From NCBI RefSeq assembly GCF_014202505.1, contig NZ_JACHGW010000005.1:186001-250000 (forward strand): 64,000 nucleotides of DNA, in the 5' to 3' direction. A model generated the notes under the pieces. The model was not told where the DNA came from and did no database searches. It worked only from the letters and a program-made list of their open reading frames with translations. This document shows, piece after piece, positions 41,359-48,481 of the stretch (the stretch's first letter is position 1; the number at the start of each line of letters is the position of its first letter). This DNA is from Armatimonas rosea. Its GTDB lineage: Bacteria > Armatimonadota > Armatimonadia > Armatimonadales > Armatimonadaceae. The position numbers were made by a program, and so were the translations under genes.

Positions 41359-42177
41359 TCAGCCCTTCACGGCGCCGCTGGTGAGGCCGGAGATGAACTC
41401 TTTCTGGAGCACTAGGAACAGCGCGACCACGGGGAAGATCATCACGACCGTCCCTGCCATCATCATGCCGTATTTCTGGCTGTAGAGCCCCACTAGGCTG
41501 GAGAGGGCGATGGGGAGCGTGTGGTGCGCGGGGCTCTGGAGCATCATCGACGGCCACAAGAGGCTGTTCCAGCTTCCCATGAAGGTCAGCAGGCAGAACG
41601 CACCTGTCATGGGGCGGATGATGGGCAGGATGATGTTCCAGTAGATCCCAAACTCCGTGCAGCCATCGATACGTGCCGCGTTGAGCAGCTCATCGGGGAC
41701 TCCGAGCATGGCCTGGCGGAAGAGAAAGATCCCAAACACGTTCCCCGCCGAGCCGATCAGCATTCCCGCATAGGTATCGACCAGCCCGAGCTGGTACATG
41801 AGCTGGTAGCCAGGGCCAAGGGTCACCGCGCCGGGGATAAAGACCGTCAGTAGCTGCACCGCCATCAGGGCCTTCTTCCCCTTGAACTCGTACTTGGCCA
41901 GGGCGTAGCCCGCCAGTGAGCAGAAGAAGAGCTGGAGAATCACGCCCGCGCAGGCCAAAAAGACCGAGTTCACGAGCGCCCGGATGTAGTTGGGGCTCTG
42001 GAGTTCCCAGAGGTCGGCGTAGTTCTGGAGAGTTGGGTGCGATGCCGTGAAGATCTCCGAGAACACCTGGTCCGTGGGGCGGATCGAGGCCAGCAGGAGC
42101 CAGACCACCGGAATCAGTGCCCCCAGTACCGAGAGGCTCAGGATGAGGTAGGTGACGATTTTTCCAAGAAGCTTCAT
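41359..42177 (-). CDS. Carbohydrate ABC transporter permease (MalG type)
   Basis: A 272-residue inner-membrane protein with about six helices. The EAA loop, which contacts the ATPase, reads ELLNAARIDGCTEFGIYWNIILPIIRP. It begins with a hydrophobic helix (TYLILSLSVLGALIPVVWLLLASI). It forms the channel together with the permease upstream, three bases away, and the solute-binding protein. No ATPase gene is in the operon, so a shared MsmK/UgpC-type ATPase encoded elsewhere is likely. Confidence 0.94.
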   Translation of the reverse strand: MKLLGKIVTYLILSLSVLGALIPVVWLLLASIRPTDQVFSEIFTASHPTLQNYADLWELQSPNYIRALVNSVFLACAGVILQLFFCSLAGYALAKYEFKGKKALMAVQLLTVFIPGAVTLGPGYQLMYQLGLVDTYAGMLIGSAGNVFGIFLFRQAMLGVPDELLNAARIDGCTEFGIYWNIILPIIRPMTGAFCLLTFMGSWNSLLWPSMMLQSPAHHTLPIALSSLVGLYSQKYGMMMAGTVVMIFPVVALFLVLQKEFISGLTSGAVKG

Positions 42178-42180
42178 GGC

Positions 42181-43086
42181 TTAGGCGTCCTTCTTTGCTG
42201 CCCCGGAGAGCCAGAGCTGGATGGCGGAGATCGCGGCGAGCATCAGCGCCAGGGTCCAGCCGACCGCGGCGGCGTAGCCTAGGTTCCCCGGGTTGAGGCC
42301 ATTGTTAAAGAGATACATGATGATCGTCAAGCCGCGGTTGTCCGGCCCTCCACCGCCCAGCAAGAGGCGCGGCAGCTCGTAGAGCTGGAAGCTTCCCACG
42401 GTCATGGTCACCAAGACGAACATCAGCACGGGGGTGATCGCCGGCAGGGTCACGGCCCGGAAGCGCTGCCAGCCATTGGCACCGTCCACCATCGCCGCCT
42501 CGATCAGCTCCTGGTCGACATTCTGGAGGGCGGCCAGGAAGTAGATCATGTTGTAGCCGATACTGATCCACGCCTGCACCAGCACCAGCGCGGGCAGGAC
42601 ATTCTGCGGGTCGGAGAGCCACTTCTTGTCCAGCATCGCCTCGCCCAGCACCTTGGAGAGACCGATATTGACCAGGCCAAACTTGGGCTGAAGGAGCACG
42701 GAGAACAAGACACCCACCGCCACTTGCCCCAGCAGGTTCGGCAGAAAGACCGCGAGGCGCCACACCTTGACCCCCTTGAGCCACTTCTGGGAGAGCAGCA
42801 TCGCCAGCCCCAGCGAGAGCGGGAGCTGGATCGCCACCGAGAGCAGTGCAAAGAGCGCCGTGTTGGCGACCGCCTGGTGGAAGTCCGGGTCCGAGAAGAG
42901 GAAGGTGTAGTTGCTCAGCCCCACAAACTTGGCGTCTTTGGGACCGCTGGTGGCGTAGAGCGAGTAGCTCAGGCTCTTGAGGTACGGGTAGGCCGAGAAG
43001 ACCAGAAAGGTCACCACAAACGGCAAGACAAACCAGTACGGCGCGAGCTTTTGCTGCTTCTTAAAAAAGGATGAACTCTCTCTCAA
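42181..43086 (-). CDS. Sugar ABC transporter permease (MalF type)
   Basis: A 301-residue inner-membrane protein with about six helices and the EAA loop ELIEAAMVDGANGWQRFRAVTLPAITPV. The start region SFFKKQQKLAPYWFVLPFVVTFLVFSAYPYLKSLSYSLYA is typical of MalF-like permeases. It is the middle gene of the binding protein-permease-permease operon; it overlaps the binding-protein gene by four bases. Confidence 0.94.
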   Translation of the reverse strand: MRESSSFFKKQQKLAPYWFVLPFVVTFLVFSAYPYLKSLSYSLYATSGPKDAKFVGLSNYTFLFSDPDFHQAVANTALFALLSVAIQLPLSLGLAMLLSQKWLKGVKVWRLAVFLPNLLGQVAVGVLFSVLLQPKFGLVNIGLSKVLGEAMLDKKWLSDPQNVLPALVLVQAWISIGYNMIYFLAALQNVDQELIEAAMVDGANGWQRFRAVTLPAITPVLMFVLVTMTVGSFQLYELPRLLLGGGGPDNRGLTIIMYLFNNGLNPGNLGYAAAVGWTLALMLAAISAIQLWLSGAAKKDA

Positions 43087-44429
43087 AACGGATCTCTTCC
43101 CATCTGCTTGCGAACCTCATCGGCGCGGGCGGTGAGGGTGGTGCGGACAAAGCTATCCCAGCCGGCGTCCTCACCGTGGGTGTTGTAGTACTCGACACAC
43201 TGGATCAGCGCCTGCCCAAGCTTGGCCTTGCCGAGCTCGACAAACGGGCTGGCGTACTGCGGCGGCACCTGGGGCGCGAGGGCGGCGTAGTCGCGTCCTA
43301 TCTTCTGGCCGGCGTAGTAGTCGTAGGACTTATCGAAGGCGGGCTGGTTCCAGGCGGAGGGCACGGGCGGCAGGATATTGGTGTCGGCGTAGCGCTCCGC
43401 GAGGTCCTTCTCATTCAGATAGAGGAACTTGGCGAAGTCCCAGGCAAGGTCCTTGTTCTCACAGGCCTTCGTGATCCCGAGCATCGTCCCGCCCCAGGTG
43501 CTCGTGCGGCGGCCACCGGGCACGGCGGCGGGAAGGGGCATCAGGCCCATCTTCCCCGCGAGCTTGCCGACATCTTTCTCGTGGTTCTTGCTGCGCCAGT
43601 CTGGGGTCACCACACTCAGGAAGTAGCCGCTCTCCAGCGCCTGGGTCATGACTTGGCCAAACGAGCTGGAGAGGGCGTTGCCCATCTGGCGCTTGCTGTT
43701 TTTGGCCACCAGCGGGACATACCACTTCATGGTCTCGATTCCAATGGCGTTGTCGAAAATCACCTTGCCGTCGGCATCGAAGTACCCGCCGTCGCGCTGG
43801 AAGAGGCACAGCTCCAGCTGGGAGCCGCTGGAGTCAGACATCTCTAGGAGGTACTGCTTGCCCGGCTGCTTGACCCGCACGCCAGCCTCGATAAATTTAT
43901 CCCAGGTGTCGAGCTGAGTCGGATCGAGCCCGAGCTCTTTGAACTTCTCGCGGTTGTAGGCCAGCATCACGGGGTGGACATCGTGGGGGAGGCCGAAGAT
44001 ACTCCCGCGGTTGGTGTAGGGCGCAAAGCGGCTCGCAACTATTTTCTTATCGAGGCCGTCGTTTTTCAGCCGGTCGGTGATATCCAGGAAGCCGACATGC
44101 TCCTTGGGCCCCCGGAAGAACGACCCGGCGGCACTGATCTCGATCTCCACCATGTCGGGGACATCCAGGTCCGCTTGAAACGCCGCCCGAAGCCGCTGGT
44201 TGAGCCCCTGTCCATCGACCAGCTGCAGGTCCACACTCACCCCCGGGTGCGCCTCCAAGAACTTGGGGAGCGCCTTCTGGTAGGCCTCGTAGTGCGGACG
44301 CGCAAACGTCCAGTAGGTCAGGGTTGCCTTCTTCGGTTTTTTGGCCTGATCTTTGGCCAGGAAGAGCCCGGAAACAACGGCGAGACAGAGGATGGCAAGC
44401 GGTGCCGGGCCGTAAGGAAATACGCGCAT
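43083..44429 (-). CDS. Extracellular solute-binding protein, family 1
   Basis: A 448-residue periplasmic binding protein with an N-terminal hydrophobic signal (APLAILCLAVVSGLFL). The mature part starts ATLTYWTFARPHYEAYQKALPKF, a usual opening for sugar-binding proteins of the MalE/UgpB class. There is no lipobox cysteine. It delivers an oligosaccharide or glycerol-phosphate-like ligand to the adjacent permeases. TATAAT lies eight bases before the start, and the divergent kynureninase gene is transcribed from the same short spacer. Confidence 0.93.
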   Translation of the reverse strand: MRVFPYGPAPLAILCLAVVSGLFLAKDQAKKPKKATLTYWTFARPHYEAYQKALPKFLEAHPGVSVDLQLVDGQGLNQRLRAAFQADLDVPDMVEIEISAAGSFFRGPKEHVGFLDITDRLKNDGLDKKIVASRFAPYTNRGSIFGLPHDVHPVMLAYNREKFKELGLDPTQLDTWDKFIEAGVRVKQPGKQYLLEMSDSSGSQLELCLFQRDGGYFDADGKVIFDNAIGIETMKWYVPLVAKNSKRQMGNALSSSFGQVMTQALESGYFLSVVTPDWRSKNHEKDVGKLAGKMGLMPLPAAVPGGRRTSTWGGTMLGITKACENKDLAWDFAKFLYLNEKDLAERYADTNILPPVPSAWNQPAFDKSYDYYAGQKIGRDYAALAPQVPPQYASPFVELGKAKLGQALIQCVEYYNTHGEDAGWDSFVRTTLTARADEVRKQMGRDPF

Positions 44430-44437
44430 CGTCCGAT

Positions 44438-44443
44438 ATTATA
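44438..44443 (-). promoter_or_regulatory. -10 hexamer TATAAT (minus strand) for the ABC operon
   Basis: Consensus TATAAT is followed by eight bases and ATG 44429, with no Shine-Dalgarno sequence in between. Confidence 0.55.
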
Positions 44444-44488
44444 CACAATTTCTGTGATTCTAAACGATTAGATAAAATTGGCGCTAGG

Positions 44489-44494
44489 TACAAT
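44489..44494 (+). promoter_or_regulatory. -10 hexamer TACAAT for kynU
   Basis: TACAAT ends exactly six bases before ATG 44501, which supports that start and predicts a leaderless mRNA. Confidence 0.6.
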
Positions 44495-44500
44495 CCGGGC

Positions 44501-45634
44501 ATGATCTATCTCGATGGCAACTCGCTGGGCTTGCTCACCGACGAGGCAGAGGCGGCGGTGCTACGGACGCTGGCGGAGTGGCGGGAGCTGGCCATTCATG
44601 GCTGGACCGAGGGGACACACCCCTGGCTCTTTCTGGCGGAGCGCACCGGGGCGCAGCTGGCGCGGCTGGTCGGGGCGGAGGCGGCAAGCGTTATTGCGAC
44701 CGGCTCGATCACGGTGAACCTGCACCAGCTCCTCGCCACCCTCTACGACGGCAAGAGGAAAGTGCTGATCGACGAAGGGGCGTTCCCGACCGACCGCTAC
44801 GCCCTCCAGAGCCATCTCGCGTTGCGCGGCGTTCCGGGGGCGCTGGAAGCGGTCGCCCCCGACGAAGCGGCGGTCGAGGCGGCCTTTGCGACGGGAGAGT
44901 TCTCCTGCGCGGTCTTGCCGTCGGTGGTGTACACGACAGGGCGGCTCCTCGATATCGCGCGGCTGGCGGCGAGTGCCCGTGCCCAGGGCGTGGTGCTTCT
45001 CTGGGACCTGGCGCACTCGATTGGAATCGTCCCGCACCAGCTCGATGCGTGGGGCTGCGATGCGGCGTTCTGGTGCGGCTACAAGTGGCTCGCGGCGGGG
45101 CCGGGGAGCGTGGGAGGACTCTATCTCAACCGGCGGCACCACGAAAAAACGCCGGGGCTCCAGGGCTGGTTTGGGAGCCGAAAAGAGGCGCTGTTTGCCA
45201 ACGATGACACGCTCCAGCCGGCCGACGGCGCGGCGCGGCTCCAGCTAGGGACATCGCACGTGCTCTCGCTCGCGCCGCTGGAGGTCACGGCAAAGGCCCT
45301 TGCGGACTACGGGATCGAGCGCCTGCGTACCGAGTCGCTGGCCCTCACGAGCCTACTCCGGGCCGAGGCCGAGAAGGCAGGCTTTACGGTAGCGACGCCG
45401 CGCGAAGACTCGCAGCGGGGGGGGCACCTCGCGATCCTACACCCGCAAGCGGCGGCGCTCTGTCGCGGCCTGCGCCGCCACGAGATAATTCCAGATCATC
45501 GCCCACCCGATCTCATCCGCTTCGCCCCACACCCGCTCTACACGAGCCCAGAGGACTGCCGGGCGGCAATCGCGCGGCTTGCCCAGCTTGTCGCTGAGGG
45601 CGTACACGCCGAGGGGGGGGGGCTGGTGCCGTAG
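44501..45634 (+). CDS. kynU: Kynureninase
   Basis: About 377 residues from ATG 44501; the family begins with IYLDGNSLG, seen here at residues 2-10. This PLP enzyme cleaves kynurenine or 3-hydroxykynurenine to anthranilate or 3-hydroxyanthranilate plus alanine. The segments GWTEGTHPW, ASVIATGSITVNLHQLLATLY, LWDLAHSIG (cofactor Asp), WCGYKWLAAGPGSVGGLY (PLP lysine) and GWFG are typical. No other kynurenine pathway gene is in the window. It is divergent from the sugar ABC operon. Confidence 0.94.
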   Translation: MIYLDGNSLGLLTDEAEAAVLRTLAEWRELAIHGWTEGTHPWLFLAERTGAQLARLVGAEAASVIATGSITVNLHQLLATLYDGKRKVLIDEGAFPTDRYALQSHLALRGVPGALEAVAPDEAAVEAAFATGEFSCAVLPSVVYTTGRLLDIARLAASARAQGVVLLWDLAHSIGIVPHQLDAWGCDAAFWCGYKWLAAGPGSVGGLYLNRRHHEKTPGLQGWFGSRKEALFANDDTLQPADGAARLQLGTSHVLSLAPLEVTAKALADYGIERLRTESLALTSLLRAEAEKAGFTVATPREDSQRGGHLAILHPQAAALCRGLRRHEIIPDHRPPDLIRFAPHPLYTSPEDCRAAIARLAQLVAEGVHAEGGGLVP

Positions 45635-45730
45635 AGCGATTTTTTACCAGTAATTCGCCAACCCAGGCCATTGAAGGTTAGGGCGCGAAAGTATTAAAAT
45701 CAACCAATAACCAAAGGGGTTTTATCACCT

Positions 45731-47719
45731 ATGTCGCTACGTTTCCGTCAGGTTCACCTCGACTTTCACACCTCGCCCGATATTCCTGGAATCGGGGCCG
45801 AGTTCGATGCCGCAGAGTTTGCCAGCACGCTGGAGAGGGCCAGCGTGGACTCCATCACCTGCTTTGCCCGGTGCCACCACGGCTGGCTCTACTACGACAG
45901 CAAGGCCCACCCGGAGCGCGTCCATCCCCACCTCCGCAACCGCAACCTCCTGCCTGAGCAGATCGCGGCGTGCCATGCCAAAAATATCCGAGTACCGATC
46001 TATGTAACGGTCCAGTGGGACGACTACACGGCGGAGCGGCACCCCGAGTGGCTGGTGATCGACGAAGACGGCAGGCAAGTGGGGACAAAGCCCTTTGAGC
46101 CCGGCTTCTACCGCGTGCTGGATGTCTTTCACTCGGGCTACCGGCAGTTTCTCTTCGACCACATCAAGGACTTGTTTGCCTGTGTCCCCGAGGTCGATGG
46201 CCTCTTCTTTGACATTGTCCAGCCGCGCGCGTCGCTGGCGACCCACTGGATCGCGGCGATGGACGCGGTGGAGCTCAACCCCCAGGATGCCGGCGACCGC
46301 CAGCGCTTCGCAACCCAGGTGATCCAGGACTGGGAGGCGGAGATGACCGCGTTTGTGCGCACGCTCAGCCCGGACTGCACGATCTTCTACAACTCCGGCC
46401 ATGTCGGAACCCGCCACCGCGGCGAGGCGGAGAGCTACACGCACTGGGAGCTGGAGTCGCTGCCGTCGGGGGGCTGGGGGTATCTGCACTTCCCGCAGGC
46501 ACAGCGCTACGCCCGCACCCTGGGGCTGCCCTGCCTCGGCATGACCGGCAAGTTCCACACGTCGTGGGGGGATTTCCACTCCTTTAAGAACCCGGCGGCG
46601 CTGGAGTTTGAGTGCTTCCACATGCTCGCTCTCACCGCGCAGTGCTCGATCGGGGACCAGCTGCATCCCTCGGGCAAGATCGACGCCGCCACCTACGACC
46701 TGATCGGCGGGGTGTATAGTCAGGTGAAGGCAAAAGAGCCCTGGTGTGTCGGGGCGACCCCAGTGACCGATGTGGCCCTGATGACCAGCGAGGAGTTCAC
46801 GGAGTACCACCCGCACGGGGGCCGCAACCTCGCGCATATCCATGGCGCGATTCGCATGCTCCAGGAGCTCGGTGTTCAGTTTGACATTGTCGATAGCCAG
46901 TCGGACTGGATGCGCTACAAGCTGCTGATCCTCCCCGACGAGATCCCCTTCAACACGCGCCTCTCTAGCAAGCTCGATGCCTTTGTCTACAACGGCGGCA
47001 CCGTGATCGCGTCGTACAAGTCCGGCCTCGGCGACGACGGCCAGTTTGTGACGGGCGAGCTGGGTGTTAAGGCCGTGGGCGATGCGCCGTTCTCGCCAGA
47101 TTTTATCGTCCCTGGCAATGGGATCGGGGAGGGGCTCCCGAAAACGGGCCACGTGATGTACCAAAAAGCGCTGGAGGTCGAGCCTGCCAATGGGGGGAGC
47201 GTGCTCTGCTGGACCGAGGTTCCCTACTTCAACCGCACCTGGCGCCACTTCTGCTCCCACCGCCACACGCCGTCGTCGGGGGAGCGCAAGTACCCCGCGG
47301 TGGTCGCCAGCGGGGCTGGGGTCTACTTCGCCCACCCGATCTTCCGCCAGTACCAGGAGAGCGCTCCGCTCTGGGTGAAGACCATGCTCAAGGACGCTAT
47401 CGCGATGCTCCTGCCCAAGCCCGTGCTCACGGTCAAGGGGCCATCGTCGCTGCTGTCGTCGCTCAACAAGCAAGAGGCCGAGGGGCGGCATATTGTCCAT
47501 CTACTCCACTACATCCCCGAGCGGCGTGGGCAGGCCTTCGATGTGATCGAGGACGTGATTCCCGTGCACAACATCGAGGTCGTCGTGCGCCTCAGCCAGC
47601 CTGTCAGTAGCGTCACCCTCGTCCCCGGCGGAGACTCTCTGCCCTTCACTACTGAGGGCGGTGCGGTAAAGTTCATCGTCCCGACCGTCAACGGCCACGC
47701 CATGATCGAGGTTCGGTAG
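45731..47719 (+). CDS. Glycoside-hydrolase-like TIM-barrel protein with beta-galactosidase trimerisation-type domain
   Basis: A 662-residue protein without a signal peptide. The N-terminal part reads VHLDFHTSPDIPGIGAEFDA, SITCFARCHHGWLYYDSK, VPIYVTVQWDDYTAERHPEW and DGLFFDIVQP, as in alpha-amylase/alpha-L-fucosidase-like TIM barrels annotated as 'alpha-amylase family' in Planctomycetes and Armatimonadota. The middle part (LGVQFDIVDSQSDWMRYKLLILPDEI...GGTVIASY) resembles the trimerisation domain of GH42 beta-galactosidases. The C-terminus is beta-rich. Substrate unknown. It follows kynU by 96 bases. Confidence 0.83.
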   Translation: MSLRFRQVHLDFHTSPDIPGIGAEFDAAEFASTLERASVDSITCFARCHHGWLYYDSKAHPERVHPHLRNRNLLPEQIAACHAKNIRVPIYVTVQWDDYTAERHPEWLVIDEDGRQVGTKPFEPGFYRVLDVFHSGYRQFLFDHIKDLFACVPEVDGLFFDIVQPRASLATHWIAAMDAVELNPQDAGDRQRFATQVIQDWEAEMTAFVRTLSPDCTIFYNSGHVGTRHRGEAESYTHWELESLPSGGWGYLHFPQAQRYARTLGLPCLGMTGKFHTSWGDFHSFKNPAALEFECFHMLALTAQCSIGDQLHPSGKIDAATYDLIGGVYSQVKAKEPWCVGATPVTDVALMTSEEFTEYHPHGGRNLAHIHGAIRMLQELGVQFDIVDSQSDWMRYKLLILPDEIPFNTRLSSKLDAFVYNGGTVIASYKSGLGDDGQFVTGELGVKAVGDAPFSPDFIVPGNGIGEGLPKTGHVMYQKALEVEPANGGSVLCWTEVPYFNRTWRHFCSHRHTPSSGERKYPAVVASGAGVYFAHPIFRQYQESAPLWVKTMLKDAIAMLLPKPVLTVKGPSSLLSSLNKQEAEGRHIVHLLHYIPERRGQAFDVIEDVIPVHNIEVVVRLSQPVSSVTLVPGGDSLPFTTEGGAVKFIVPTVNGHAMIEVR

Positions 47720-47732
47720 CCGCGGAAAGTGA

Positions 47733-47738
47733 TACAAT
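47733..47738 (+). promoter_or_regulatory. -10 hexamer TACAAT for HNH module 1
   Basis: TACAAT, preceded by TGA (an extended -10 form), ends exactly six bases before ATG 47745, predicting a leaderless two-gene mRNA. Confidence 0.6.
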
Positions 47739-47744
47739 TTTCCC

Positions 47745-48047
47745 ATGGAAGATGCTCAGTTTCGCGCTTGTGCAGGTGACATTCAGGGCTTTGGACGGAC
47801 ACCGTTCGAGGCCCTGGAGGCACTCCTGAGTCGGTTGCCGCAGGAGCTACCCTCGCCGATTACAATCTGGCCCTTCAACCGCGGTGACAACTTCTTCAGT
47901 GCCGAGCAACAGGCTCGCCTACAAGAGCTGAAAGCGCGCCAAATGAGCCTGACCAGTGACGAGCAGAGTGAGCTGGAGACCTTGGTCGCTCGCTCGTTTG
48001 AAGCGACAATTACACGGGCACAGTCCCTCCAGCATGTCAAGGCATGA
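47745..48047 (+). CDS. Small partner protein of HNH nuclease (module 1)
   Basis: A 100-residue acidic, mostly helical protein: MEDAQFRACAGDIQGFGRTPFEALEALLSRLP, then a helical tail with QQARLQELKARQMSLTSDEQSELETLVARSF. No family is recognised. It overlaps the HNH gene as ATGA. A gene of similar size and with a comparable EL(E/R)LL/V tail stands in the same position before the second HNH gene at 58033, so it is probably a dedicated partner, perhaps an antitoxin or DNA-binding subunit. The name of its role is inference. Confidence 0.7.
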   Translation: MEDAQFRACAGDIQGFGRTPFEALEALLSRLPQELPSPITIWPFNRGDNFFSAEQQARLQELKARQMSLTSDEQSELETLVARSFEATITRAQSLQHVKA

Positions 48048-48445
48048 ATGCGTTCTATCCTCGTGTGGCTGAGCGAGCCGGTCATCGGTGTGAGTACTGC
48101 CGCGCCCCTGAGAGAGTCTTCAACTTTGCTTTTCAGGTGGAGCATATCTACCCCGTTCACCTGGGCGGTTTGGATGTGCTCACTAACCTCGCGCTGTCGT
48201 GTGAGTCGTGCAACCTCTACAAAGGCGGTGCGATCACAGGCTGGGATGAGCTCAGCCAGCAAGAGGTTTCCTTATTTCACCCACGCCTGCAGGTATGGGA
48301 AGAGCATTTTGAGTGGGACACAACTCTAGGACATCTGGAAGGCAAGACTGCAACAGGGAGAGCTACCGTCCATCGGCTTCGCTTGAATTCGGATTTTCAG
48401 TGTCGCGCACGTCGGATATGGGCACCCATGGGACTTTTTCCGTGA
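48044..48445 (+). CDS. HNH endonuclease (module 1)
   Basis: A 133-residue nuclease. It starts AERAGHRCEYCRAP (first zinc CxxC), has the catalytic FQVEHIYPVHLGG (His of HNH) and CESCNLYKG (second CxxC). It then continues to LFHPRLQVWEEHFEWD and ATGRATVHRLRLN. These are the features of a large family of small HNH proteins found, usually behind a small partner gene, in cyanobacteria and Armatimonadota. It cleaves DNA by a beta-beta-alpha metal active site. Whether it acts as a toxin, a restriction factor or a mobile element remnant is unknown. Confidence 0.9.
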   Translation: MNAFYPRVAERAGHRCEYCRAPERVFNFAFQVEHIYPVHLGGLDVLTNLALSCESCNLYKGGAITGWDELSQQEVSLFHPRLQVWEEHFEWDTTLGHLEGKTATGRATVHRLRLNSDFQCRARRIWAPMGLFP

Positions 48446-48470
48446 ACTCACCCGGATAAAATTGCGTTTA

Positions 48471-48476
48471 TATAAA
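48471..48476 (+). promoter_or_regulatory. -10 hexamer TATAAA before the DUF1592 gene
   Basis: TATAAA, inside the palindrome GTTTATATAAAC, ends five bases before ATG 48482. Confidence 0.5.
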
Positions 48477-48481
48477 CAGCT

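Noticed and set aside
45737-47500. Long minus-strand open frame opposite the glycoside-hydrolase-like gene
   Set aside because: High GC makes long antisense frames likely; the composition is Arg/Val/Leu-rich with no domains, and the plus-strand protein has clear homology.
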